64,000 nucleotides of DNA, taken from the NCBI GenBank assembly GCA_905214525.1, contig CAJMMN010000002.1, forward strand, positions 124,001 to 188,000, in the 5' to 3' direction. Source of the stretch: an uncultured bacterium. GTDB lineage: Bacteria; Actinomycetota; Coriobacteriia; Coriobacteriales; Coriobacteriaceae. This document shows, piece by piece, positions 55,704-64,000 of this stretch (position 1 is the stretch's first letter; each line of letters opens with the position of its first letter). The notes beneath the pieces were generated by a model. That model was not told where the DNA came from. It was given only the letters and a program-made list of their open reading frames with translations, and did not search any database. Both the position numbers and the translations under genes were made by a program.

Positions 55704-55743
55704 GGAACGCCTTTCCCAATGTGACATGCGGGCTGTCCCTTTG

Positions 55744-57468
55744 TCACATCGTGCGGTACTGACCGATTGCGCGGTACTTTTCGTAGCGGAGGTTTGTGAG
55801 GGTCGCGTCGTCGAGCTGCCCAAGCGTATCGAAGGCATCAAATGCCGAGGACATGACGGCACCGGCGATCTCCTCATGCGACAGGCCCCTATCGTCGACA
55901 ATGCCGTCGATGATGCCGAGCGCCAACAGATCGGGGGCCGTGAGCTTAAGCGCCTCAGCGGCCTCATTCGCGCGCTCGGTATCCTTCCACAGGATCGACG
56001 CACAGGCCTCGGGGCTCACGACCGAATAGGCCGAGCTTGAGAGCATCAGGATGCGGTCGGCCACGGACAGCGCCAGCGCGCCACCAGAGCCGCCCTCGCC
56101 TGTCACCACCGAGACAATCGGCGTCTTAAGGCCGCTCATCTCCATGAGATTCTGGGCAATCGCCTCGCCCTGGCCGCGCTCCTCGGCACCGATGCCGCAA
56201 AACGCGCCCGAAGTATCAACCAGGCACAGAACCGGCCGACCAAATTTCTCGGCTTGGTGCATCAGGCGACGTGCCTTGCGGTAGCCCTCGGGATGTGCCA
56301 TACCAAAGTTGCGACGCATGCGCTCTTTGGTCGTGGTACCGCGCTCGATGGCGATAACCGTCACGGGTCGCCCGTCTTTCCAGCCGATGCCGCCCACCAC
56401 GGCAGCATCGTCGCCAAAGTAGCGGTCGCCGTGCAGCTCTACGAATCCGTCGAGACCCAACGAGATCATCTCGCCTGCCGTGGCGCGGTTCGCCGAGCGA
56501 GTCTGTTTGACGATTTCGAGCGCGCTTTTTGGTGCGGCCGAGCGCTTAAACAAGTGTCCCAGCTTTTTGTCGCGACGACCCGTATGCACGATCTCATGCG
56601 GTGCCCCCAGGCCGGGCGCGTGCCCTTCGTGCAGCGCCAGCAGCTCGCCTACCGTGAGCGCAATCTCACCACGCGGAACAACGGCATCGCAAAAGCCGTG
56701 CTCCAGCAAAAACTCGGAACGCTGGAATCCCTTGGGCAGACGCTTGTGCATGTTCTGCTCGATCACGCGCGGGCCGGCAAATGCTGTCAGGGCATCGGGC
56801 TCGGCCAGGATAATGTCGCCCTCCATGGCAAAGCTCGCGGTTACGCCTCCGGTCGTGGGGTCGGTGAGCACCGTGATGTACAGGCCGCCCGCCTCGCTGT
56901 GGCGCCTAACCGCCGCAGAAATCTTGGCCATCTGCATGAGCGAGGTCACGCCCTCCTGCATGCGGGCGCCGCCCGATACGGTAAAGCCAACGACCGGCAG
57001 CCCCAACTCGGCCGCGCGCTCAAAGACACGACAGATCTTCTCGCCCACCACGGAGCCCATTGAGCCCATCATAAAGTTGGCATCCATAAAGAAGAGCGCG
57101 GTATCGCAGCCGCAGATTTTGCCCCTGCCGCACACAACGGCATCGCGCTCGCCCGAACGCTCGCTCACGCTCTTAAGCTTGTCGGCATAACCGGGAAACG
57201 AGAGGAAGTCCTTCGACGCCAGATTGGCATCCCATTCCTCAAAGGTACCCGCGTCGACCGTCATGCGCATGCGCGCGCGACCGCTCACGCGAAAGTGTTT
57301 GCCGCAACGAGGGCAGACCTCGAGGTTGTCGTGCAGGCGCGCCTCATCGATCACACGGCGGCACTCCGGGCATTTGACAAACACGTGGCGCGCGGGGAAC
57401 TCGGCGCACGACTCGGTTATCGGCCCCTCAAGGACATTGACCGTCTTCGCTTTTCTATTCATCAGCAT
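55744..57468 (-). CDS. accDA: Acetyl-CoA carboxylase carboxyltransferase, fused beta-alpha subunits
   Basis: The 574-aa product joins AccD and AccA in one chain. The AccD half has the zinc ribbon CPECRRVIDEARLHDNLEVC with CPRCGKHF, then VSGGARMQEGVTSLMQMAK. The AccA half starts near residue 320 (ALEIVKQTRSANRATAGEMI) with MAHPEGYRKARRLM and GEGGSGGALALSVADR. It transfers CO2 from biotin to acetyl-CoA. Such fusions occur in several actinobacterial and firmicute lineages. Its start overlaps the accC end by 14 nt, so the two are translationally coupled. Confidence 0.93.
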   Translation of the reverse strand: MLMNRKAKTVNVLEGPITESCAEFPARHVFVKCPECRRVIDEARLHDNLEVCPRCGKHFRVSGRARMRMTVDAGTFEEWDANLASKDFLSFPGYADKLKSVSERSGERDAVVCGRGKICGCDTALFFMDANFMMGSMGSVVGEKICRVFERAAELGLPVVGFTVSGGARMQEGVTSLMQMAKISAAVRRHSEAGGLYITVLTDPTTGGVTASFAMEGDIILAEPDALTAFAGPRVIEQNMHKRLPKGFQRSEFLLEHGFCDAVVPRGEIALTVGELLALHEGHAPGLGAPHEIVHTGRRDKKLGHLFKRSAAPKSALEIVKQTRSANRATAGEMISLGLDGFVELHGDRYFGDDAAVVGGIGWKDGRPVTVIAIERGTTTKERMRRNFGMAHPEGYRKARRLMHQAEKFGRPVLCLVDTSGAFCGIGAEERGQGEAIAQNLMEMSGLKTPIVSVVTGEGGSGGALALSVADRILMLSSSAYSVVSPEACASILWKDTERANEAAEALKLTAPDLLALGIIDGIVDDRGLSHEEIAGAVMSSAFDAFDTLGQLDDATLTNLRYEKYRAIGQYRTM

Positions 57469-58798
57469 AGAGATGCCCCATCAGATCGGTGTGATACATG
57501 CCCGACAAAAACTCGTCGTTTGCCAGCACGTCGAGCTGAAGCTCGCTATTTTCGCTCACGCCCTCAATCACGAGCTCGCCCAGGGCCGAGCGCATCTTGC
57601 GAATGGCACCGTCACGCGTGGGCGCGCACACGATGAGCTTGCCGAGCATGGAGTCGTAGTACGGCGGAACTTTCGCTCCGGTAAACATGGCGGAATCCCA
57701 GCGCACGCGCGGACCACCCGGCACACGCAACGCGGTGACCGTTCCACATGACGGTAGAAAGTCCGGCGTTTCGGCATTGATGCGGCACTCCATGGCGTGG
57801 TTGCGGACCGGTACGTCCTCCTGCTCAAAGGGCAGAGGGCGGCCGGCAGCCACGCGCAGCTGCCACTTAACCAGGTCGGTATCGGTCACAAACTCCGTAA
57901 CCGGATGCTCCACCTGCAAGCGCGTGTTCATTTCCATAAAGTAGAAATTGCCGTCATCTGAGTACAAAAACTCGATGGTGCCAGCGCCCTCATAGCCAAC
58001 GGCACGAGCCAGGTCGCGCGCGGCCTTGTGCATGCGCGCGCGAATATCATCGCGTCCGTCGAGGCACGGCGCGGGGCTCTCCTCGATCAGCTTTTGGTTG
58101 CGGCGCTGCACCGAGCACTCGCGCTCGCCGAGCGAAAACACATGGCCCTGCTTATCGGCCATAATCTGTACCTCAACGTGATGCGCCGGCGCAACGAACT
58201 TCTCCATGTAGCACTCGCCGTCGCCAAAAACGGCCTCACCCTCGGCACGCGCCTCGCTGAACGCCTTTGCCGCATCTTCCACGCGCTCGACCTTGCGAAT
58301 ACCGCGACCGCCGCCGCCCGCGCGCGCCTTAATAAGCACGGGGCAGCCGATGCGCTCGGCCTCGGCCGTTGCTTCCTCGGGGCTTTTGAGCAAATCGCAG
58401 CCCGGCACGATGGGCACGCCCGCAGCAGCGGCCGTTCGGCGTGCGGCGTCCTTGTCGCCCATGCTGTCGATCACCTCGGCCGAAGGACCGACAAACGCCA
58501 GACCGAACTTGTCGCAGTCGCGCACGAAGCTCGCCTTCTCGGAAAAGAAGCCATAGCCGGGATGAATTGCCTTAGCTCCCGACTTTACGGCACAGGTGAG
58601 CACGGCATCGTCGTTGAGGTAGCTCTCGGCAAGACGCGGGCCGCCGATGCAATACGCCTCGTCGGCAAGCTGCACGTGTAGCGCGTCCGCATCGGCCGTG
58701 GAATAAACGGCGACGGTCTTGATGCCCATATCGCGGCACGCGCGGATAACACGGACCGCGACTTCGCCGCGGTTGGCGATGAGCACTTTGTCGAACAT
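57455..58798 (-). CDS. accC: Acetyl-CoA carboxylase, biotin carboxylase subunit
   Basis: The 447-aa product starts MFDKVLIANRGEVAVRVIRA and has the ATP-grasp glycine loop LIKARAGGGGRGIRKVERV, HVEVQIMADKQGHVFSLGER and the catalytic FYFMEMNTRLQVEHPVTEFV. It carboxylates biotin on AccB using ATP and bicarbonate. The start at 58798 follows GGAAGG. It lies 10 nt after fabZ and overlaps accDA by 14 nt. Length is normal. Confidence 0.95.
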   Translation of the reverse strand: MFDKVLIANRGEVAVRVIRACRDMGIKTVAVYSTADADALHVQLADEAYCIGGPRLAESYLNDDAVLTCAVKSGAKAIHPGYGFFSEKASFVRDCDKFGLAFVGPSAEVIDSMGDKDAARRTAAAAGVPIVPGCDLLKSPEEATAEAERIGCPVLIKARAGGGGRGIRKVERVEDAAKAFSEARAEGEAVFGDGECYMEKFVAPAHHVEVQIMADKQGHVFSLGERECSVQRRNQKLIEESPAPCLDGRDDIRARMHKAARDLARAVGYEGAGTIEFLYSDDGNFYFMEMNTRLQVEHPVTEFVTDTDLVKWQLRVAAGRPLPFEQEDVPVRNHAMECRINAETPDFLPSCGTVTALRVPGGPRVRWDSAMFTGAKVPPYYDSMLGKLIVCAPTRDGAIRKMRSALGELVIEGVSENSELQLDVLANDEFLSGMYHTDLMGHLYADE

Positions 58799-58808
58799 GG
58801 AGCCTTCC

Positions 58809-59231
58809 TTAACTTTCGTGCATGAGTGCAAAAGACATATCGGCGCGGCAGCAAACCTCACCGTTGACGCTCGCAGTACCCGTCGCAAAGCGGAACGGCC
58901 CGCGCGCACGCGTGATGGAGCACACCAGATCCACCGTGTCGCCCGGGCGCACCGGACGCTTAAAGCGCACCTTGTCCAGACTCGTGTAGAACGGCGTCGC
59001 GCCGCGCGCCTCCTCATCGCCCATCAGCAGCACGCAGCAGTTCTGGGCGAGCATCTCGCACTGAATCACGCCGGGAACGACCGGGTTTCCCGGAAAATGT
59101 CCCTGCAAAAAGTACTCGTCGCCTGTAATCGTGATCTTGCCGTGGGCCTCGTCGCCCACCAGCTCGGCTTCGTCGAGCAAAAGCATCGGCTCGCGATGCG
59201 GTAACAGCTTCTTGAGCTCTTCTTTGTTCAT
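58809..59231 (-). CDS. fabZ: 3-hydroxyacyl-ACP dehydratase
   Basis: The 140-aa product has the FabZ motifs LLPHREPMLLLDEAE and the catalytic LQGHFPGNPVVPGVIQCEML (His, then the Glu in the following helix). It removes water from 3-hydroxyacyl-ACP in each elongation cycle. No FabA is present in the window. The start at 59231 is used; an ATG 9 nt upstream is also possible. It lies 9 nt after accB. Confidence 0.94.
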   Translation of the reverse strand: MNKEELKKLLPHREPMLLLDEAELVGDEAHGKITITGDEYFLQGHFPGNPVVPGVIQCEMLAQNCCVLLMGDEEARGATPFYTSLDKVRFKRPVRPGDTVDLVCSITRARGPFRFATGTASVNGEVCCRADMSFALMHES

Positions 59232-59240
59232 GGATATCAC

Positions 59241-59714
59241 CTATCCGATCCTCATGAGGCAGCTGCCAAACTCCACGAGGTCGCCGTCGGCCACGCAGAT
59301 CTCGAGCACCTCACCGTCTGCCTCGGCCGTCACCTCGTTGAGAACCTTCATGGCCTCGATGATGCAGAGGGTCTCGCCGGCCTTGACCTTGGAGCCCACG
59401 CGCACAAACGGCTCGTCGCCCGGCGCAGGGGCAGCATAGAAGACGCCCACCATGGGAGCAGTCACCTCGGTGCCCTTGGGCTCCGGCGCGGCGGCAGGTG
59501 TCTGCGTGGCGGGTTCCGGTGCGGCAGGCGCGACTGTGGGAGCTGCAACTTGAGCGGCCATGGCGCTCGGCATAGGCATGGGCACGGCAACCGGCTGCGC
59601 CACACTCGCGCGCTCGAGTTCGACCGCGGTGCCATCGGGCTCCTCAACGCGTACGCGCGTGAGGCCGCGGTCCTCCATCACATCGGCTATCTCGGCAAGT
59701 CTTTTGGAATCCAT
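59241..59714 (-). CDS. accB: Biotin carboxyl carrier protein of acetyl-CoA carboxylase
   Basis: The 157-aa product has a central Pro/Ala-rich linker (about residues 40-80) and a C-terminal biotinyl domain with VTAPMVGVFYAAPAPGDEPF and CIIEAMKVLNEVTAEADGEV, where Lys in EAMKV is biotinylated. It carries CO2 between AccC and AccDA. It lies 3 nt after fabF. Confidence 0.95.
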   Translation of the reverse strand: MDSKRLAEIADVMEDRGLTRVRVEEPDGTAVELERASVAQPVAVPMPMPSAMAAQVAAPTVAPAAPEPATQTPAAAPEPKGTEVTAPMVGVFYAAPAPGDEPFVRVGSKVKAGETLCIIEAMKVLNEVTAEADGEVLEICVADGDLVEFGSCLMRIG

Positions 59715-59717
59715 GCT

Positions 59718-60965
59718 CTAGCTCCTCGTATATCTACGCAGCGCGATGGCGGCGTTGTGCCCGCCAAAGCCCAGGTTGGTCGAAAGCGCCCAGGTAAGGT
59801 CGGCGCGAACCGCGCGATTGGGCGTGTAATCAAGATCGCAGGCGGGATCGGGCGTGTGGTAGTTAATGGTCGGCGGCACCACGCCCTGCTCGAGTGCCAT
59901 GGCGCAGGCCATGACCTCGATGGCCCCCGTGGCACCGATCATGTGCCCCGTCATCGACTTGGTCGACGAGACATGTGCGGCGCGCGCCGCGTCCTCGCCG
60001 AGCGCCCGCTTAATGCCTGTCGTCTCGGACGAATCGTTGAGCTTGGTCGAGGTGCCGTGGGCGTTGATGTAGAGACCCTCGGAAGGCTTGACGTCGCCCT
60101 CGGCTACCGCCAGCGATATCGCGCGGGCAATGCCGGCAGCCTCGGGATCGGGACTCGTGATGTGATAGGCATCATCGGTGTTGCCGTAGCCCACGACCTC
60201 GGCATAAATGTGCGCACCGCGCGCCTGCGCATGTTCCATGCTCTCGAGTACCAGCACGCAAGCGCCCTCGCCCATCACAAAGCCGTCGCGGTCTGCATCG
60301 AACGGGCGGCAAGCCGTCGCAGGATCGGGGTTGGTGGTCAATGCGCGGCAGGACGTAAAGCCTGCAACGGCATCGGGGATAATGGCCGCCTCGGCGCCGC
60401 CCGCGAGGATCGCGTCGGCATAGCCGTGCTTGATGGCGCGGAACGCCTCGCCCACCGCATGGGCCGAGGTCGCGCAAGCAGTCACGACTGGCAGGGTCGG
60501 TCCCTTTGCCTTGTGGCGGATCGCGATATTGCCCGAAGCCATGTTGGGGATCATCATCGCAATCATATAGGGCGATGCGCGGCGAGGTCCACGATCGGCG
60601 ATCGTGTGGACGTTGTCGACGAGCGTCTGCATGCCGCCCACGCCCGAGCCCACGTAGACGCCCAGGCGCTCACGATCGATGGCGCCTTCGACATCAAAGC
60701 CCGCATCGTGCATTGCCTCGTCCGAAGCCACCAGCGCAAACTGAACGCAGGGGTCCAGATGCTTGGCGTCGCGCTTGCCAAAGTACTCGTTGCCGTCAAA
60801 GCCCTTGACTTCGGCCGCCACCTTGACGGTAAACGCATCGGTATCAAAGTGCGTGATCGGGCCGATGCCACAGGTCCCGGCGCACATGGCCGCCCAGGTG
60901 GCAAGCGCGGTGTTGCCGAGCGGCGATACGGCACCGATGCCGGTGATTGCAACTCTCTGTTCCAT
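59718..60965 (-). CDS. fabF: 3-oxoacyl-ACP synthase II
   Basis: The 415-aa product begins MEQRVAITGIGAVSPLGNTA and has the active-site Cys in VVTACATSAHAVGEAFR near residue 160, with catalytic His in INAHGTSTKLNDSSE and TKSMTGHMIGATGAIEVM. It condenses malonyl-ACP with growing acyl-ACP. Two ATGs are adjacent (60965 and 60968) after GAGGAG. It lies 39 nt after fabG. Confidence 0.95.
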   Translation of the reverse strand: MEQRVAITGIGAVSPLGNTALATWAAMCAGTCGIGPITHFDTDAFTVKVAAEVKGFDGNEYFGKRDAKHLDPCVQFALVASDEAMHDAGFDVEGAIDRERLGVYVGSGVGGMQTLVDNVHTIADRGPRRASPYMIAMMIPNMASGNIAIRHKAKGPTLPVVTACATSAHAVGEAFRAIKHGYADAILAGGAEAAIIPDAVAGFTSCRALTTNPDPATACRPFDADRDGFVMGEGACVLVLESMEHAQARGAHIYAEVVGYGNTDDAYHITSPDPEAAGIARAISLAVAEGDVKPSEGLYINAHGTSTKLNDSSETTGIKRALGEDAARAAHVSSTKSMTGHMIGATGAIEVMACAMALEQGVVPPTINYHTPDPACDLDYTPNRAVRADLTWALSTNLGFGGHNAAIALRRYTRS

Positions 60966-61004
60966 CATGGTCTCCTCATCCAAGCCGTTCTTCGGCCCTG
61001 GTTT

Positions 61005-61778
61005 CTACATCGCCATTCCGCCGTCGACGCGTACGACCTCGCCCGTAATGTAGGCAGCCGCATCGCTCGCCAAAAAGCGCACCGCGCCGGCCACTTCCTC
61101 GGGGCGCGCCATGCGCCTCAGGGGAATCTGCTCCTCGCACGCCGCACGCACCTTCTCCGAGAGCTTTGCCGTCATATCCGTCTCGACAAACCCGGGGGCG
61201 ACTGCGTTCACTCGTACGCCGCGGGGCGCAAGCTCGCGCGCTACCGCCTTGGTCAAGCCGATCACGCCCGCCTTGGAGGCAGCGTAGTTGGCCTGTCCGG
61301 CATTGCCCATCAGGCCCACGACCGAGCTCGTGTTGATGACGCAACCGCCGCGCTGGCGCATAAAGGTCTTAGTGAGAGCGCGCGTCGTATTGAACGTGCC
61401 CTTGAGATTGACATCGAGCACGCGGTCGAAGGCATCGTCGCCCATACGCATGAGCAGGCCGTCGCGCGTGATGCCGGCGTTGTTGACGAGCGCCCAAATC
61501 GAACCAAAGTCATTGAGCACGACCTCGATGCAGGCATTGACGGCAGCGGGGTCGGCCACGTCGCATTGATATGCGCGCGCCGTGGCGCCAACCGCCTCGC
61601 AGGCTTCGCATGTCTTGCGCGCCGCATCGACGCTGCCGGCATAGATGACGGCGATATCAAAGCCGTCCTCCGCCAAACCGGTTGCACAGGCGCGGCCAAT
61701 GCCTCGCGAACCGCCCGTGACCAGTGCCACGCGACGTGAGTCGTTGCGCTCGAGCGCGCCGTTGTTCAAGTTGCCCAT
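61005..61778 (-). CDS. fabG: 3-oxoacyl-ACP reductase
   Basis: The 257-aa short-chain dehydrogenase has the NADPH motif ALVTGGSRGIGRACATGLAE, NNAGITRDGLLMRMGDDAFD, the catalytic Ser in INTSSVVGLMGNAGQANYAA with Tyr-x-x-x-Lys in NYAASKAG, and PGFVETDMTAKL. It reduces 3-oxoacyl-ACP. It lies 30 nt after fabD. Confidence 0.94.
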   Translation of the reverse strand: MGNLNNGALERNDSRRVALVTGGSRGIGRACATGLAEDGFDIAVIYAGSVDAARKTCEACEAVGATARAYQCDVADPAAVNACIEVVLNDFGSIWALVNNAGITRDGLLMRMGDDAFDRVLDVNLKGTFNTTRALTKTFMRQRGGCVINTSSVVGLMGNAGQANYAASKAGVIGLTKAVARELAPRGVRVNAVAPGFVETDMTAKLSEKVRAACEEQIPLRRMARPEEVAGAVRFLASDAAAYITGEVVRVDGGMAM

Positions 61779-61808
61779 GTCATTCCTTTCGGGTTACAGC
61801 CCTGTGGA

Positions 61809-62735
61809 TTATGCGAGCTCGTCGGCAATAGCTGCGACCTGCTCGGCCGTCTCGCACGAATACACGCGAACGTCGCTCAGCGTACGCTTGACCAGGCCCG
61901 ACAGCGTTTTGCCAGGGCCGACCTCAATAAACGTATCGATGCCCTGATCCTGCAGAGTATGCAGCGTGTCGACCCAGCGAACGGCATGACTCACCTGGTT
62001 GGCCAAGACATCCGATGCCGCTCGCGGGTCCGCCGGATAGGGCGCCGCCGTCATGTTTGCCATGACCGGAATCAGCAGCGGAGACGGCGCGTGGCCGGCT
62101 TGGATATACGTCGCCAGCCCCTCAGTCGCCTCGACCATATAGGGGCTATGAAATGCACCCGACACCGCGACTTTCATAGCGCGGCCGCCAGCCTCTTTTA
62201 CCAGGACGTCGAGGGTCTGCAACGCATCGGGCGTTCCAGCCACAACCGTCTGCTGCGGGCTGTTGTAGTTGACCGGCCAGCAGTCCTCGCCGACCTGCGA
62301 AGCCAGGTTCTCGACTTGCGCCGCATCGAGTTTGATGACGGCGCGCATGCCGCCGGGGTGACGCTCGGCAGCCGCGGCCATCAGCGCCGCGCGCTCGCAC
62401 ACGAGCTCAAAGCCCGCTCGCGTATCGAACGCCCCCGCAAAGGTGAGCGCGGCGACCTCGCCCAGCGAAAATCCCGCACAGGCGGCAGGCACCACGCCGC
62501 GCTCACGCAGTGCGGCAGCCGCTGCCAGGTCATGGACGAACACGCAAGGCTGCGTGTTCTCGGTCTGCGACAGCTCCTCCTTGGAGGCGCTCCGGCACTG
62601 CTCGCTGGTTCCCGGACGCACCTCGTCGGCGATCGCGAACACCTCGGCAGCCGCCGGCGATGCCTCGATCAGGTCGACGCCCATCGCAGGGTGTTGGGCG
62701 CCCTGGCCGGCAAACAGAAACGCTACGCTACCCAT
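61809..62735 (-). CDS. fabD: Malonyl-CoA:ACP transacylase
   Basis: The 308-aa product has FLFAGQGAQHPAMGVDLIEA at the N-terminus, the nucleophile Ser in CAGFSLGEVAALTFAGAF near residue 92, and the catalytic His in VSGAFHSPYM. It loads malonate from CoA onto ACP. Its start overlaps the fabK end by 13 nt. Confidence 0.95.
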   Translation of the reverse strand: MGSVAFLFAGQGAQHPAMGVDLIEASPAAAEVFAIADEVRPGTSEQCRSASKEELSQTENTQPCVFVHDLAAAAALRERGVVPAACAGFSLGEVAALTFAGAFDTRAGFELVCERAALMAAAAERHPGGMRAVIKLDAAQVENLASQVGEDCWPVNYNSPQQTVVAGTPDALQTLDVLVKEAGGRAMKVAVSGAFHSPYMVEATEGLATYIQAGHAPSPLLIPVMANMTAAPYPADPRAASDVLANQVSHAVRWVDTLHTLQDQGIDTFIEVGPGKTLSGLVKRTLSDVRVYSCETAEQVAAIADELA

Positions 62736-63667
62736 GCGGACGCACCCTTCAGGACGCGCTCGGCGCCACCGACCAAGTCGTCAACGATTTCACGTGCGCT
62801 CTGGCACTCGTTGACCATGCCGGCAATCTGTCCACACAAAAACGAACCCTCTTCGTAATTGCCGTCCATGGCGGCCTTGCGAAGGGCGCCGGTGCCCATG
62901 GCCCCGAGCTCCTCGGAGCTTGCGCCCGCCGCCTCGCTCTTGGCATACGCGTTGGTGAAGGGGCTCTTGAGGGCACGCACCGGGTGTCCCGTCGAGCGGC
63001 CGGTCGCACGCGTCGAGGTGTCGTTGGCCTTCAAGACCATCTCCTTGTACTGCTCCGATACGGTGCACTCGTCTGCGACCAGAAAGCGCGTACCCACCTG
63101 CACGCCGGCGGCGCCCAGCATAAAGGCGGCCGCCACGCCGCGGCCGTCGGCAATACCGCCGGCAGCCACGACGGGAATGTCGACCGCATCGACGACCTGC
63201 GGCACCAGTGCCATCGTCGAGGTCTCGCCAATATGGCCGCCCGATTCGGTGCCCTCGGCAACCACGGCGGTGGCCCCACGACGCGCCACGAGACGGGCGA
63301 GCGCTACCGAAGCCACAACGGGGATGACCTTGATGCCCGCGTCGTTCCAAGCCTTCATGTACTTGGCGGGATTGCCGGCGCCCGTCACGACGACCGGCAC
63401 TCGCTCGTCAATCACGACCTGCGCGACCTCGTCGGCAAACGGACTCATGAGCATGACGTTGACGCCAAAGGGCTTATCCGTCCTGGCGCGCAGCCCGTGA
63501 ATCTGGTCGCGCAGCCAGTTGGCGTCGGCGTTCATGGCCGCGATAATCCCTAAGCCGCCCGCCTCGGATACGGCCGATGCCAGCGACGCATCGGCAATCC
63601 AGGCCATACCGCCCTGGAACACGGGCTTCTCGATGCCGAGCAGATCGCAGAGAGGAGTCTTGAGCAT
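62723..63667 (-). CDS. fabK: Enoyl-ACP reductase II (FMN-dependent)
   Basis: The 314-aa product is of the 2-nitropropane dioxygenase/FabK type. It shows LGIEKPVFQGGMAWIADASL, GLGIIAAMNADANWLRDQI, VVAEGTESGGHIGETSTMAL and VVAAGGIADGRGVAAAFMLG with the FMN phosphate site, and GTRFLVADECTVSE. It reduces the enoyl-ACP double bond. Its place between acpP and fabD supports FabK. No FabI is in the window. FabK enzymes are generally insensitive to triclosan. Confidence 0.94.
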   Translation of the reverse strand: MLKTPLCDLLGIEKPVFQGGMAWIADASLASAVSEAGGLGIIAAMNADANWLRDQIHGLRARTDKPFGVNVMLMSPFADEVAQVVIDERVPVVVTGAGNPAKYMKAWNDAGIKVIPVVASVALARLVARRGATAVVAEGTESGGHIGETSTMALVPQVVDAVDIPVVAAGGIADGRGVAAAFMLGAAGVQVGTRFLVADECTVSEQYKEMVLKANDTSTRATGRSTGHPVRALKSPFTNAYAKSEAAGASSEELGAMGTGALRKAAMDGNYEEGSFLCGQIAGMVNECQSAREIVDDLVGGAERVLKGASAWVA

Positions 63668-63669
63668 CT

Positions 63670-63906
63670 CTACTTCTCCAATGCCGCCTCAACCGTATCG
63701 GCGAACTCGCCGACCGTCTTGGGGTTCTCCTCGGTATCGAGCTGGATACCAAACTCGTCCTCGACGGCGACGAGGATCTCGACGGTGCCCAGGCTGTCGA
63801 GACCAATCTCCTCGAGCGTGGACTCGGGCTTTATCTCGACATCGTCAAGACCGGCGGTCTCGCGGATAACGTCGCAAACGCGCTCGAAGGTCTTCTGATC
63901 TGCCAT
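63670..63906 (-). CDS. acpP: Acyl carrier protein
   Basis: The 78-aa acidic product has the 4'-phosphopantetheine site in IGLDSLGTVEILVAVEDEFG, where Ser is modified. ATG 63906 is chosen because AAAGGAG lies 7 nt upstream; the longer open frame adds a basic stretch not seen in ACPs. It lies 2 nt before fabK. It carries all acyl intermediates of the operon's pathway. Confidence 0.95.
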   Translation of the reverse strand: MADQKTFERVCDVIRETAGLDDVEIKPESTLEEIGLDSLGTVEILVAVEDEFGIQLDTEENPKTVGEFADTVEAALEK

Positions 63907-63954
63907 GGTAGTTCTCCTTTGTTTGTGCCCTAGGGGCGTTTTTCCTATGTGCAA

Positions 63955-64000
63955 CTACTTCCAACGAAGCAGATAGCCACCTATATCCAGGCCGGCGCCA
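63955..64000 (-). CDS. fabH: Probable 3-oxoacyl-ACP synthase III (FabH), C-terminal end
   Basis: The minus-strand frame entering from the right edge reads GAGLDIGGYLLRWK and stop (63955-63957). It resembles the FabH C-terminus (GAGLTWG..LLRW) and lies 48 nt before acpP, the usual place of fabH. Only 14 codons are visible, so the call depends on context. Confidence 0.6.
   Translation of the reverse strand, partial: GAGLDIGGYLLRWK

Noticed and set aside
55719..55749. CRP-like palindrome ATGTGACA/TGTCACAT near the accDA end
   Set aside because: The half-sites are 15 bp apart, not 6, and the right half overlaps the accDA stop codon. It is more likely a chance or REP-like palindrome.

Overview
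The window looks like chromosomal DNA of a GC-rich anaerobic gut actinobacterium of the class Coriobacteriia, most likely Collinsella or a close relative. This is an inference from gene content: a zinc-type S14, a fused AccD-AccA, FabK as enoyl reductase, several PTS systems and a selenium-linked purine-degradation cluster. No rRNA or tRNA gene is present to settle the taxonomy, and I ran no database search.

Layout. Positions 1-3587 (minus strand) carry the distal half of the ribosomal S10-spc superoperon: rplE, rpsZ, rpsH, rplF, rplR, rpsE, rpmD, rplO and the first codons of secY. Positions 46280-52059 (minus) carry the proximal half: rplC, rplD, rplW, rplB, rpsS, rplV, rpsC, rplP, rpmC, rpsQ, rplN and rplX. 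The two halves are normally contiguous, with rplX directly before rplE. Here 42.7 kb of metabolic and accessory DNA lies between them. A terminator follows rplX and a promoter-like sequence precedes rplE, so each half looks like its own transcription unit. rpsJ, normally first in the operon, is not upstream of rplC.

Positions 3.9-30.8 kb hold an anaerobic purine/urate catabolism cluster: a xanthine/urate-type permease, SsnA, YgfK, a four-cluster ferredoxin, an XdhD-type molybdenum hydroxylase, YgeX, YgeY, YgeW, carbamate kinase, MocA, a hydantoinase, YqeC, YqeB, XdhC and RidA, plus two DauR/YheO-type regulators. The expected logic is: uptake; molybdenum-hydroxylase chemistry fed by YgfK and ferredoxin; ring opening; carbamoyl phosphate release with ATP made by carbamate kinase; cleavage of 2,3-diaminopropionate by YgeX; and clean-up of the aminoacrylate by RidA. 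The cluster is interrupted at 14.9-19.7 kb by a decayed island. It holds two ATPase remnants, two sets of short iterated repeats, a wHTH/PD-(D/E)XK-like gene, and three arrays (31 copies) of a 14-bp sequence alternating in orientation at a strict 29-32 bp spacing. I consider these arrays and the split ribosomal operon the most unusual features here.

Positions 30.9-37 kb hold a U32 protein, an RluA-type pseudouridine synthase, a DeoR regulator with a Gfo/Idh/MocA oxidoreductase, and remnants of an IS200-like element and a DegV-like gene. Positions 37-44.5 kb form a sugar operon: a LevR-like regulator lacking the sigma-54 contact loop, a mannose/fructose-family PTS (EIIB, C, D, A), a GH172 (DUF2961) glycosidase and an ROK fructokinase. 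This suggests use of a fructofuranosyl sugar. A truncated nucleosidase and an IS3-family remnant follow.

Positions 52.1-54.4 kb hold a 37-bp perfect inverted repeat, a histidine phosphatase and a CDF transporter. Positions 54.5-64 kb hold an orphan PTS EIIC followed upstream by a type II fatty-acid synthesis operon read leftward: fabH (partial), acpP, fabK, fabD, fabG, fabF, accB, fabZ, accC, accDA.
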